DNA of 64,000 bases from the NCBI RefSeq assembly GCF_026427715.1, contig NZ_CP107558.1, positions 1,711,001 to 1,775,000 of the forward strand, read 5' to 3'. Below are positions 9,112 through 18,874 of the stretch, one piece after another. Numbering within the stretch: position 1 is the first letter of the stretch; every line of letters begins with the position of its first letter. The stretch comes from Methylocystis sp. MJC1. GTDB lineage: Bacteria; Pseudomonadota; Alphaproteobacteria; Rhizobiales; Beijerinckiaceae. Made by a program: the position numbers and the translations under genes. Under the pieces are notes generated by a model. It was not told the origin of the DNA, did no database searches, and saw only the letters and a program-made list of their open reading frames with translations.

Positions 9112-10371
9112 ATGAAAAAGCTAGTCAAGCTCGCCGCCTTCGGCGCGGCGGCTGCTGTGGCGGCGACGCTCGGAGCGGTCGCTCCGGCCTCGGCGCACGG
9201 CGAGAAGTCCCAGCAGGCGTTCCTTCGTATGCGCACGCTGAACTGGTATGACGTTCAGTGGTCGAAGACGACGGTCAACGTCAACGAGGACATGGTCCTG
9301 TCCGGCAAGGTTCACGTCTTCTCGGCGTGGCCGCAGGCGGTCGCCAATCCGAAGGTGTCGTTCCTGAACGCCGGCGAGCCCGGCCCGGTTCTGGTCCGCA
9401 CGGCTCAGTTCATCGGCGAGCAGTTCGCTCCTCGCTCGGTGTCTCTGGAGGTCGGCAAGGACTACGCCTTCTCGCTCAACCTGCGCGGTCGTCGCGCCGG
9501 CCGTTGGCACGTTCACGCTCAGATCAACGTCGAAGGCGGCGGCCCGATCATCGGACCCGGCCAGTGGATCGAGATCAAGGGCGACATGAAGGACTTCACC
9601 GATCCGGTGACGCTCCTCGACGGCTCGACGGTCGACCTCGAGAACTACGGCATCAGCCGCGTTTACGCGTGGCATCTGCCGTGGCTGGCGGTTGGCGCCG
9701 CCTGGATCCTGTTCTGGTTCATCCGGAAGGGCATCATCGCCTCGTATCTCCGTGTTGCTGAAGGCCGTCCTGACGACGTCATCGGCGATGACGACCGCCG
9801 CATTGGCGCGATCGTTCTCGCTCTGACGATCCTGGCGACGATTGTCGGCTATGCGGTGACGAACTCGACCTTCCCGCGCACGATCCCGCTTCAGGCCGGC
9901 TTGCAGAAGCCGCTGACGCCGATCGAGACGGAAGGCACCGTGGGCGTGGGCAAGGAGCAGGTGACGACCGAGCTGAACGGCGGCGTCTACAAGGTTCCGG
10001 GCCGCGAGCTGACGATCAACGTGAAGGTCAAGAACGGCACGTCGCAGCCGGTTCGCCTCGGCGAATATACGGCGGCTGGCCTGCGCTTCCTGAACCCGAC
10101 CGTGTTCACGCAGAAGCCTGACTTCCCGGATTACCTGCTTGCTGACCGTGGTCTGTCGAACGACGACGTGATTGCGCCCGGCGAGTCCAAGGAAATCGTC
10201 GTGAAGATCCAGGACGCGCGTTGGGACATCGAGCGTCTTTCGGACCTCGCCTACGACACGGACAGCCAGGTCGGCGGTCTGCTGTTCTTCTTCACGCCGG
10301 ACGGCAAGCGCTTTGCGGCTGAAATCGGCGGCCCGGTTATTCCGAAGTTCGTCGCCGGCGACATGCCCTAA
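9112..10371 (+). CDS. pmoB: Particulate methane monooxygenase subunit B
   Basis: Periplasmic copper subunit of pMMO, 419 residues. A signal peptide ends at ASA28, exposing His29 as the mature N-terminal residue. His29 with His133 and His135 (in RWHVHAQ) forms the CuB site. Two cupredoxin-like domains are separated by two membrane helices (about 186-208 and 226-246). The extra His of the Methylococcus bis-His site is replaced by Asn, as expected in alphaproteobacteria. The start is the ATG at 9112 behind GGGAGG; upstream in-frame codons lack coding character. A strong terminator follows. Confidence 0.98.
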   Translation: MKKLVKLAAFGAAAAVAATLGAVAPASAHGEKSQQAFLRMRTLNWYDVQWSKTTVNVNEDMVLSGKVHVFSAWPQAVANPKVSFLNAGEPGPVLVRTAQFIGEQFAPRSVSLEVGKDYAFSLNLRGRRAGRWHVHAQINVEGGGPIIGPGQWIEIKGDMKDFTDPVTLLDGSTVDLENYGISRVYAWHLPWLAVGAAWILFWFIRKGIIASYLRVAEGRPDDVIGDDDRRIGAIVLALTILATIVGYAVTNSTFPRTIPLQAGLQKPLTPIETEGTVGVGKEQVTTELNGGVYKVPGRELTINVKVKNGTSQPVRLGEYTAAGLRFLNPTVFTQKPDFPDYLLADRGLSNDDVIAPGESKEIVVKIQDARWDIERLSDLAYDTDSQVGGLLFFFTPDGKRFAAEIGGPVIPKFVAGDMP

Positions 10372-10399
10372 GCGAAACTCGATAGCCTGAAATAATGCG

Positions 10400-10432
10400 C
10401 CGGCCGGACGAAAGTCCGGCCGGTCGCTTTTT
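10400..10432 (+). terminator. Terminator of pmoCAB
   Basis: 10-bp stem CCGGCCGGAC/GTCCGGCCGG with a GAAA loop, followed by TCGC and a T5 run. It separates pmoCAB from the copper genes downstream. Confidence 0.9.
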
Positions 10433-10796
10433 GGGGGGATGATCGTGATCTCCCGCGCCTTTCAAGACGCGCTCGTTCGAGCGCCCGTTCCAGTTTTTGC
10501 TGAAAATCAAATCCTGCGTCCTTTCGACGCAAACAACGCGCAGGTTTTTCGCTCGCGCCCGCGCATAATTTGGATGCAATCTAGCAACGGAGCAGGCGCC
10601 GTTTTGCCAAAGACGCCATTGCAGGCGCGGCATGCGACGCGTTAAGTATCGTCGCGACAATTAGCGCAGCTGTTACGTGTCGCAGTTACTTGGCCAAATG
10701 GAACGACTGTGGGTTCGTGATCGACCGTGCAAAGCGGCGCACGGCAAAATCAAAAGGGGCGCGGCAAAAGCGCCTTATAAGAAATCGAGGGAAGAA
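10433..10796 (+). promoter_or_regulatory. Region upstream of the pmoD operon
   Basis: About 360 bases between the pmoB terminator and pmoD with no supported gene. It must hold a promoter if the copper genes are transcribed separately. A weak candidate is TTGCAG at 10619-10624 and TTAAGT at 10642-10647, spaced by 17 bases. Confidence 0.35.
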
Positions 10797-11405
10797 ATGA
10801 TGAATTGGCGCAGCCTTGCAGCCGCCTTCTTCGGCTTGGCGCTCTCGCTCAGTTTCGCGCCGCAGACGCGCGCGGAAGGCGGCGCGGGTCCAGAGGCGAT
10901 GTCCATGGGTAATATGTGCATGGTCATGTTCGGCTATGACATGATCCACATCACCGCCTTCCAGCCGGACAAATCGCGCAGCGAATATTGCGATGAGATC
11001 CCCACGACCGGCCGCACGATCATGGTGTTCGACCTCGAGACGCCGGCGTTTCGCGACCTTCCCCTCGAGCTGCGCATCATTCGCGATCCGGTGACGCCGA
11101 TCACCAAGGATACGGATCTCGACTCGCTGACGGAGCTGCATATTCCCGCGAAGAAATACATGAAGGGCACATTCAGCCTGGAGCATAATTTTGCGGCGAA
11201 CGGCCATTACATCGGCCTGGTGACGCTCACCCGCGAGAACGGCGAGCAGCAGACCGAGCAGTTCCGGTTCAGGGTCGGCGAGACCTTATGGGCGTGGGTG
11301 CCGCAGATTGCGGGCACGATCCTCATCGCCGGGATGGTGTTCGTCTATTGGAAGCACACCCATCCGTCCTCGAAGAAAAAGCCCGCCGAGACGGTGGCGT
11401 CTTGA
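10797..11405 (+). CDS. pmoD: PmoD, periplasmic copper protein of the pMMO locus
   Basis: 202 residues: signal peptide to about 26, periplasmic domain, one C-terminal membrane helix at about 168-190 and a Lys-rich tail. The copper motif is clear: Met37-x2-Met40-Cys41-Met42-x-Met44, then Cys65, giving C-x23-C with His51 between. Characterised PmoD proteins bind copper in a CuA-like site formed by two chains. Two ATGs (10797 and 10800) follow GGGAAG; either could be the start. It heads a group with copC, copD and PCuAC, consistent with copper handling for pMMO. Confidence 0.9.
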   Translation: MMNWRSLAAAFFGLALSLSFAPQTRAEGGAGPEAMSMGNMCMVMFGYDMIHITAFQPDKSRSEYCDEIPTTGRTIMVFDLETPAFRDLPLELRIIRDPVTPITKDTDLDSLTELHIPAKKYMKGTFSLEHNFAANGHYIGLVTLTRENGEQQTEQFRFRVGETLWAWVPQIAGTILIAGMVFVYWKHTHPSSKKKPAETVAS

Positions 11406-11475
11406 ACGGGGGCGCGGCCGAACGCATCTCATAAATAAACGCGACAAGGGGCGCAAAAGCCCGGGAGGAAATCTC

Positions 11476-11862
11476 ATGAAGGGTCGGTCTATATTCTCGC
11501 GGCGCGCCGCCGTTTTCGCTGTGGCCTCGGCGTTGGCCGTCGGCATCGTCGCGCCGGCCAGCGCGCATTCGTTCCTTGTCGAGGCGACGCCGTCCTCGAA
11601 GGACCATGTCGCGACCTCTCCCAAGATTATCAAGCTGCGTTTCGGCGGCGGCGTGGAGCCGAAATATTCCAAGCTGACGATCGAGGATACGAGCGGAAAG
11701 GTGCTCGGCTCGGGCGCCGCCGGGACGCCCGACAAACCGCGCGAGCTGTCCATGGACGGGCCGGAACTCGCCGCTGGCAAATATGTCGTGCGCTATCGCG
11801 TGCTGTCCACGGACGGCCATATCGTCGAAGGAAACTACGAATTCACGGTCGATCCGAAGTAG
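11476..11862 (+). CDS. copC: CopC, periplasmic copper-binding protein
   Basis: 128 residues. A signal peptide ends at ASA30, leaving His31 as the mature N-terminus. With Asp113 and His115 in STDGHIVEG this gives the His1/Asp83/His85 set of the Cu(II) site known from Methylosinus CopC. The single cupredoxin-like barrel lacks a Met-rich Cu(I) loop, so it is a Cu(II)-only type. Start at 11476 behind GGAGGAA. It lies 70 bases after pmoD and upstream of the copD fusion, the usual CopC-CopD order. Confidence 0.95.
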   Translation: MKGRSIFSRRAAVFAVASALAVGIVAPASAHSFLVEATPSSKDHVATSPKIIKLRFGGGVEPKYSKLTIEDTSGKVLGSGAAGTPDKPRELSMDGPELAAGKYVVRYRVLSTDGHIVEGNYEFTVDPK

Positions 11863-11985
11863 GCGCGTCGCATTGAGGCGCTGAATGTCGGCGCGCCCGC
11901 ATTGCTGCGGGGGCGTCGCTTCGGTTGGCCGCACGAGCGGCGTCCCTAAAAGAAAAGCGGAAACGGCAAGGGGCGAGAATCGCCG

Positions 11986-13908
11986 ATGTATCTTTCTCTC
12001 GCATTCATACGCTTTCTCGAGAGCCTTCCGTCGGCGCTTGCGGTCGGTCTGCTGCTTTTGCCGCGGCTGATCGGCGAGGACGGGGGACGCTTCAAGCCCT
12101 GGGTCGCGGGGGCGGCGGTCTTTCGCGCGCTCATCGGATTTACGCTGCTTTATCTTACCGCCCGCGCGATTATTCCGGCGGAGCGGCCGATCGACGCCAC
12201 TGTGCTTCAGGAGTTCGCCTTCGGCACCAGCGTGGGCAAGGCTTGGGTCGGCACGCAGATTCTCGCCTTCGTTTTTGCGGGAATGACGATCGCCCGGCTG
12301 TTTTCATCGTCCGATCTCCTCGATCGCCTCACGCTCTGGACCGGCGTCGGCGTCCTCGCCGTCGTTTCGGTCACGGGCCACGCCATCGACGACGGTCTGC
12401 CGCTCTGGACGCAACTCAGCTTCCTGCTGCATACGGCGGCCGGGCTCACCTGGCTGGGCGGACTTCTCGGCCTGATCTGGTGGATGTTCACGGCGCATCA
12501 CAAGCCGCCGGCGATTGCAGCCAAACTCGCCGAGCGCTGGTCGAGGGTCGCCAAAGTCGCCATTGCGCTTGTGGCGGTGACCGGCGTCGCCATGGCCTAT
12601 GAGAATGTCGGCAGCGTGCCGAACATGCTCGCGACGCCCTATGGGCGGCTTTTGACGCTGAAGCTGGCGTTGCTCGCCGCCGTGCTGCTCTGCGCGCTCG
12701 CCATTGTGCGTTACATGCGTAAGCGCCCGCTCGAGGAATTCGATGTCGCCTGGGTCGGCAAGATTGGAAGCCTGGAAGCGGTCTTCGGCGTCGGGCTATT
12801 GGCCATCGCCGGTTATATCGCGGTGATCACGCCGGCGTCGCATGAGACCAATCTTTATTGGCCCTTGCCCTTTCGCCTGTCTTACATCGCGACATGGGGG
12901 CAAAAGCCGATCTTCCCCTCGCCGATCTGGTGGTGGGCCATCGGCGCCGGGATTCTGGCGATTGCCGCCGCGCTCATCTGGTGGACGCCGGCGACGCGTG
13001 AGAAGCGTCTCTACGCCGCGCCGGCGGCGGCGATCGCCGCGCTGTTCTGCCTGGCCGTATCCTTCTCCACGGAGGCCTATACCGACACCTACAACGATCC
13101 GACGCAGGATTTCACCGCCGAGTCGGTCGCTCGCGCCATGACGAACTTTCAGGAGAACTGCGTCTCTTGCCACGGCCCGATCGGCGAGGGCAATGGGCCC
13201 ATGGCGAAGGATTTGAAGAACAAGGCCGGGCTGCCGATTCAGCCGGCCGATCTCACGGCGCCGCATGTCGGCACGCATACGATCGGCGACATTTTCCACT
13301 GGCTGACCTTTGGCGGCCAGAGTGGGGTCATGCCGAGCTTCGCCCATGTTTTCGACGTGGACGACCGCTGGGACATGATCAACTATCTCCTGATGCTCTC
13401 CAGCACGAACCAGTCGCGCTTCATCGGCCCGCAGGCCATGGTGCAATGGCTCGTCGCGCCGGATTTCGCGCTGATCGATCCGCGGGAGGAGGTGACGACC
13501 CTCTTCAAGCTGCGCGGCAAGCCGACGCTTTTGTCCTTCGCGCGCTGCACGGGCGGCGAAGGAGAAAAGGAGCTCGACGCAAGTTTGCTGAAGGCCGACG
13601 CGGCCGCGAAGTCGGCGGGCGTGAATCATGTCACCGTCTATAGCGGCGATTGTCCCGCGGCGGCGAAGGGTCGCGAAGCGCTCCACGCGGCGGCGGTCGA
13701 GAAAGCCTATTCGATCATCAACCGTTATCCGAACGTGCCTTATACGACCGAGATTTCGCAGGCGCATTTCCTCATCGATCGCTCGGGCTATGTGCGCGCG
13801 CGATTCAAGCAATTCGGCGAGGATGACGGAAGCGCGACGCAATTCGCCGCTCAGGCCGCCATGATGGCCAATGAGCCGCTGATCGAGATCAACCTGCACT
13901 CGCATTGA
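11986..13908 (+). CDS. copD: CopD-type membrane protein fused to cytochrome c and redoxin-like domains
   Basis: 640 residues in one frame. Residues 1 to about 300 form a multi-helix CopD domain, as in copper-resistance permeases that work with CopC. A membrane-attached periplasmic part follows, with one heme c site CVSCH near 392-396 and a probable Met ligand in GVMPSF near 450. From about 500 there is a thioredoxin/SCO-like fold (KPTLLSFARC, then FLIDRSGYVRARF), but with a lone Cys where SCO proteins have CxxxC. The fusion suggests copper movement coupled to electron transfer, which is inference. It lies between copC and PCuAC on the same strand. Confidence 0.88.
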   Translation: MYLSLAFIRFLESLPSALAVGLLLLPRLIGEDGGRFKPWVAGAAVFRALIGFTLLYLTARAIIPAERPIDATVLQEFAFGTSVGKAWVGTQILAFVFAGMTIARLFSSSDLLDRLTLWTGVGVLAVVSVTGHAIDDGLPLWTQLSFLLHTAAGLTWLGGLLGLIWWMFTAHHKPPAIAAKLAERWSRVAKVAIALVAVTGVAMAYENVGSVPNMLATPYGRLLTLKLALLAAVLLCALAIVRYMRKRPLEEFDVAWVGKIGSLEAVFGVGLLAIAGYIAVITPASHETNLYWPLPFRLSYIATWGQKPIFPSPIWWWAIGAGILAIAAALIWWTPATREKRLYAAPAAAIAALFCLAVSFSTEAYTDTYNDPTQDFTAESVARAMTNFQENCVSCHGPIGEGNGPMAKDLKNKAGLPIQPADLTAPHVGTHTIGDIFHWLTFGGQSGVMPSFAHVFDVDDRWDMINYLLMLSSTNQSRFIGPQAMVQWLVAPDFALIDPREEVTTLFKLRGKPTLLSFARCTGGEGEKELDASLLKADAAAKSAGVNHVTVYSGDCPAAAKGREALHAAAVEKAYSIINRYPNVPYTTEISQAHFLIDRSGYVRARFKQFGEDDGSATQFAAQAAMMANEPLIEINLHSH

Positions 13909-13963
13909 GGCGCAGGCGAGCTTTCGAGCCGGCAATCGCGCCGGCCGTTGAAGGGAGAGAGAC

Positions 13964-14554
13964 ATGATCATCAAGCGGCGTGATCTTCTGGCGACGGGTG
14001 GCTCATTGCTCGCCGGCGCATTTTTCGGAGTCTTTGCTCCGGCCCGTTCGGCCAAGGCGCATGAATATGAGGTCGGCAAGCTCAAGGTCGAGCACCCGTG
14101 GCTGCGCGCCCCGGCCGACGGACAGAAAGATGCGACCTTCTACGCTTTCATACACAATGACGGCGATACGCCCGACAAGCTCATCGGCGTGAAGGTCGAG
14201 AAGTTCGAGAAAGCGGTGATTCACGGCGACCCGAAGCATCTCGACCTCGAGACCCCTGTGGTCCTGCCTCCCAAGACGAAGACCACGCTCGCGCCGGGCA
14301 GCATTTACGTCGCGCTGATCGGGGCCAAGAAGCATTTGGAGGTCGGCTGGGGTCTCGAAATGACGCTTGTTTTCGAGAAGGCTGGCGAGGTCGTGATCGA
14401 CGCGGCGATCGACGCGCCCGACGCCCTGCATGCGCATGACGCCGAGGCCATGGAGCGCTGGGAAAAGGCCCACAACAAGGACACGTCCGGGCCAAAGGAC
14501 GCTGGCCATGACCATCACGGCCACGAGCATCACCACGACATGGATAAGCACTGA
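13964..14554 (+). CDS. PCuAC-domain copper chaperone with N-terminal His
   Basis: 196 residues. The N-terminus has KRRDLLATGG, a twin-arginine-like export signal, with cleavage predicted after AKA32 to expose His33. The PCuAC fold is seen in VEHPWLRAPADGQKDATFYAF and later KKHLEVGWGLEM. The classical H-x10-M-x21-HxM pattern is incomplete, and methanotroph PCuAC proteins of this kind bind copper with a histidine brace at the mature N-terminus. The C-terminal tail is His-rich (HDHHGHEHHHDMDKH) and may bind further metal. Last gene of the pmoD-copC-copD group, closed by a terminator at 14627. Confidence 0.88.
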   Translation: MIIKRRDLLATGGSLLAGAFFGVFAPARSAKAHEYEVGKLKVEHPWLRAPADGQKDATFYAFIHNDGDTPDKLIGVKVEKFEKAVIHGDPKHLDLETPVVLPPKTKTTLAPGSIYVALIGAKKHLEVGWGLEMTLVFEKAGEVVIDAAIDAPDALHAHDAEAMERWEKAHNKDTSGPKDAGHDHHGHEHHHDMDKH

Positions 14555-14626
14555 ACGCGGCCGGTTGGGGGGAGGGCGAACCAGCGCCCTTCCTGCGCTG
14601 CAGTGGCGGAACGCGCTTAAACAAGC

Positions 14627-14652
14627 AACGCGCGCCGACGGGCGCGCGTTTT
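14627..14652 (+). terminator. Terminator of the pmoD-copC-copD-PCuAC group
   Basis: 10-bp stem AACGCGCGCC/GGCGCGCGTT with a GACG loop and a short T-run, 70 bases after the PCuAC stop. Confidence 0.85.
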
Positions 14653-14672
14653 ACTTTCCTGATTTTGGAGAA

Positions 14673-14900
14673 TCAACGATCGACGCTGACCAGGCGCCCG
14701 GAGAATCCGGCGTTGTCGGCGATCGGCGTCGTGCCGTGGGTCGTATTGAGCGGCAGCGCGAAGCCCAGCACGAAAGCGGCCGTGGCCATCGCTGCGACGA
14801 GCAGAATGGAGATGCGGAACTGCCGGCGAGCCGAATCGCGATCGAAGTGACGCGTAAACGCTGGCTCAATCTGGTCGTCGAACTTATCAACGAGCGACAT
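14673..14900 (-). CDS. Small single-helix membrane protein, 75 residues
   Basis: Start at the ATG at 14900 (MSLVDKFDDQIEPAF) with GGGAAG upstream. A charged N-terminal half with HFDRDSARRQ is followed by one hydrophobic helix (ISILLVAAMATAAFVLG, about 30-47) and a short outside tail ending LVSVDR. It is convergent with the copper operon and shares its terminator region. No family recognised. Confidence 0.6.
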   Translation of the reverse strand: MSLVDKFDDQIEPAFTRHFDRDSARRQFRISILLVAAMATAAFVLGFALPLNTTHGTTPIADNAGFSGRLVSVDR

Positions 14901-15067
14901 GGTTTTTACTTCCCTTGGGTGATCGCCCTCGCATTCCCCGTCCGCCTGGGCTCTCCCTCTGCGCCGCGGCGGCGACGGCGCAAGGTCCATCCGGCTTGCG
15001 CCCTCCGGGATAGAAACGAGCGCAGGCCCGAAAAGTTGCATGGGGTTGGCGAGTTTTTCACAATTTT

Positions 15068-16366
15068 TTAACAGCCCGCCCGAGTTTGGTTAATCGGCGG
15101 CAAAAACGACCGCTGATTCGCGGCTCGATCGAGGTCCTGCGCCTCCGTTTCTGCCAAATCCTCGGCATCTTGCCCTTGCTCCGAGGCCTGCGAGGCGCGC
15201 GTGGTCGCGCAATAGAGCAGCACGAGCGCCGCGACGCCGATTGGAAGCCCGAGCGCCGCGGCCGCGGGGCGAGCGACGAGCGGGGCGACATAGGCGAACG
15301 CGAGCGCCGTTTTTTCGTAAGGGCGGAAGCCTCTGTCGATCCCCCGCGAGACCAGTAGAGCCAACGCTGGGGCGAGCGCCATCAAGTCGTAGTCCAGTAG
15401 ATAGGGCGTCGAGAGCAGCATTGTTTCTATGGTCGCGGCCGCTTTTACCCTGGCGTCAGCCTGGGAGCGCAGCACCCATACGAGCCCGGCGAGCGCACTG
15501 AAGGTCGCTGACCCCTGCCAGAAATAGGCGGTCGGAATGTCGCCGCCCAGCAGCCGAACAGCGGCGAAAATGCTCTGGATCTTTTCGAAGCCCGGGCCGC
15601 CTTCCTCGACGACCTTGCGGGTGAAGGCGAGGCTCTCGAAGAAGGCCCGCCAGCTCGTTGCGCCGAAAGCGGCCAGGCTCATTACCGTCATGGCTGCAAG
15701 AGTCGCGGCGGCGCTCCAGAGTGCGCGCCAGTGGCGGCCAATGAGGAGGGCGAGCGGGAGGGCGAGCGCGAATTGCGGCTTATAGGCGAGAAGGGCGAAA
15801 AGGGCGCCGGCCGCAAGCGGGCGCCGATCGAGGAGAAGGAAGCCGCCTCCGAGGAGCGCGGCGGTGAGGAAGCCGTTCTGCCCATGTCCGAGATTGACGA
15901 TGACGGCGGGAAAGGCGAGCGCCGCGATGAGCGCGCTACGGCGGGGGACGCCGGATTTGCCCAGTATGGCGACAATCGGAACGAGATAGAGCGCAAGCGT
16001 CCCGATCTGCCATAGGGCAAGCGCCGGCAGATAGGGCAGGGTCGCGAAAAGCGCGGCGAGCGCCAGGAAATAGGGTGGGTAATGCCAGCCGAAGATCCCT
16101 GTCTCGGGGCCGAATTCTTTGCGCTGCGCTTCGGCGTGTCGAGCGATGTCGAATGGCGCCTCGGGATCTCCGGAGAGAACCTTATGGCCCGCGACCCATA
16201 CCTGGCTGAAATCCGAACCGAGTGGGAGATTGTTGGGTCCCATGCGGTCATGCGAGGTCACGATCGCCCAGAGCGCCGTCGCCGAGAAGATGGCAAGGAG
16301 GATGAGCGGATAGACGCGCAGCCGCTCCGCCGTCAGCCAGTCGCCGCTTCTGATTCTCGCCAGCAT
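15068..16366 (-). CDS. Polytopic membrane protein, GT87/DUF2029-like glycosyltransferase
   Basis: 432 residues with about ten hydrophobic helices. An N-terminal loop carries LPLGSDFSQVWVAG, the acidic GxDF motif typical of the polyprenol-phosphate-sugar-dependent GT87 (DUF2029) family, and GWHYPP, NLGHGQNG and AYKPQFAL follow in the expected order. Such enzymes add mannose-like sugars on the periplasmic face; the acceptor here is unknown. The hydrophilic C-terminal tail (from about 390) is Glu/Asp/Gln-rich. Stands alone, divergent from the aminotransferase gene. Confidence 0.75.
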   Translation of the reverse strand: MLARIRSGDWLTAERLRVYPLILLAIFSATALWAIVTSHDRMGPNNLPLGSDFSQVWVAGHKVLSGDPEAPFDIARHAEAQRKEFGPETGIFGWHYPPYFLALAALFATLPYLPALALWQIGTLALYLVPIVAILGKSGVPRRSALIAALAFPAVIVNLGHGQNGFLTAALLGGGFLLLDRRPLAAGALFALLAYKPQFALALPLALLIGRHWRALWSAAATLAAMTVMSLAAFGATSWRAFFESLAFTRKVVEEGGPGFEKIQSIFAAVRLLGGDIPTAYFWQGSATFSALAGLVWVLRSQADARVKAAATIETMLLSTPYLLDYDLMALAPALALLVSRGIDRGFRPYEKTALAFAYVAPLVARPAAAALGLPIGVAALVLLYCATTRASQASEQGQDAEDLAETEAQDLDRAANQRSFLPPINQTRAGC

Positions 16367-16478
16367 TCGCCACTCCCCGCCGATAGGGCGAGACCATAGT
16401 CGGCGCGGGTTAATGCGACGGAATCGCCCACGGTGAGCGTAGGCTGCGGATTTTCATTGCCCGCCGCCGCCCCGCTAA

Positions 16479-17723
<1,245 letters not shown>

Positions 17724-17757
17724 GGACGCGCGGCCCCTCCGTCTCGAGAGGACGGCT

Positions 17758-17798
17758 GTCATTCCCGATCTCTCGCTTGCGCGAGCGTCGGGAATGAC
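17758..17798. repeat. Palindromic intergenic repeat, copy 2
   Basis: Arms GTCATTCCCGA (17758-17768) and TCGGGAATGAC (17788-17798) enclose an inner hairpin CTCGC/GCGAG. It shares its right end with the element after guaB at 4213-4295. No T-run; REP-like. Confidence 0.7.
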
Positions 17799-17974
17799 CG
17801 CGAGAGTGCGCGCCGCAACTCCTTCGAACAATAATAGACCGTGCTTGGCTGCTTGCCGCCTTCGCAGAGCCGAGAGCGGCCGTTTCTGCGCGCCAGCTTT
17901 ACGCCTTCTGCCACAGCGCTCTAATATGAAGAAAAGCGCGGGCCTATGAGCCTGCGTCTCAGGAGAGCGCCAAG

Positions 17975-18502
17975 ATGACCCTTCTTCTCCTCATTGCGCT
18001 CGCGCTTGTGAGCGGGCTCATCGCCTATATTTCCTTGCGGCCGAACACGTTCAAAATCGTCCGCTCGGCGGTCGTGAACGCTCCGCCGGAGGTGATCTAT
18101 CAGCGCATCAACGATCTGCATGCTTGGGAGGCCTGGTCGCCTTGGGCCAAGCTCGATCCGGCGGCCAAAAACACTTTCGACGGCTCGCCGCTCGGGCCCG
18201 GCGCCAGCATGAGCTGGTCCGGCAACAATAAGATCGGCGCCGGCAAGATGACGATAAAGGAAAGCAGCCAGAACGAGCGCATCCGCCTCAAGCTGGAATT
18301 TACCCGGCCCATGTCTGCGGTGAATGAGGTGCAATTCGATCTCAAGCCAATCGGGGAGACGAAGACCGAAGTCACATGGGTGATGTCGGGCCACAATGAG
18401 TTTGTGGGCAAGGCCATGCATGCGTTCATGAACGTGGACAAAATGCTTGGGGAGCAGTTCGAGCAGGGCCTCGCTAATTTGAAGTCACTCATCGAGGCGT
18501 GA
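17975..18502 (+). CDS. SRPBCC (START-like) family protein with N-terminal anchor
   Basis: 175 residues. A hydrophobic N-terminus (LLLLIALALVSGLIAYI) anchors or exports the protein. The rest is a START/Bet v1-like domain: SAVVNAPPEVIYQRINDL, then AWSPWAKLD, and a C-terminal helix with MLGEQFEQGLANLK. Polyketide-cyclase-type SRPBCC proteins bind hydrophobic ligands; no ligand is evident here. Start behind AGGAGA. Not in an operon. Confidence 0.8.
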   Translation: MTLLLLIALALVSGLIAYISLRPNTFKIVRSAVVNAPPEVIYQRINDLHAWEAWSPWAKLDPAAKNTFDGSPLGPGASMSWSGNNKIGAGKMTIKESSQNERIRLKLEFTRPMSAVNEVQFDLKPIGETKTEVTWVMSGHNEFVGKAMHAFMNVDKMLGEQFEQGLANLKSLIEA

Positions 18503-18603
18503 CGGCGCCGCGGTGTTTACTCTGTCTTGCCTATCATTCTCCCCGCCATGTTCCGGCGCCGTAGTCGGCCTGGCGAGGGAACGGATTGTAAGGAGAAGAG
18601 CCA

Positions 18604-18816
18604 ATGAGAAAGCTGTTGACTGGCGGACTTGGGATAATGACTTTTGTCGCGACGCTGGCCGTCTTGCCGCAAGAAGCGAGCGCCGCCGCCTGCGCTGCCG
18701 GGCGCTATCGCGCGGGTTGCGTTGGCTATCGCGGGGCGGCCGTCGTGCATCGCGCGCCTGCGCGCGTCTGCCGCACCGTCTGGACCGGTCACGTGCGCCG
18801 CACGGTTTGCTACTGA
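18604..18816 (+). CDS. Small secreted Cys-containing protein, 70 residues
   Basis: AAGGAG lies just before the ATG. A signal peptide (MRKLLTGGLGIMTFVATLAV) is followed by a mature peptide of about 43 residues rich in Arg, with Cys at about 30, 39, 56 and 69, probably forming two disulfides. Ends RTVCY. I do not recognise a function; short basic secreted peptides of this style occur widely in this bacterial order. Confidence 0.65.
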   Translation: MRKLLTGGLGIMTFVATLAVLPQEASAAACAAGRYRAGCVGYRGAAVVHRAPARVCRTVWTGHVRRTVCY

Positions 18817-18874
18817 CAAAAAAATTAGGCGCGCGGCAGGCCTCCCGCCGCGCGCAAAGGATTGGCGACCGGCC

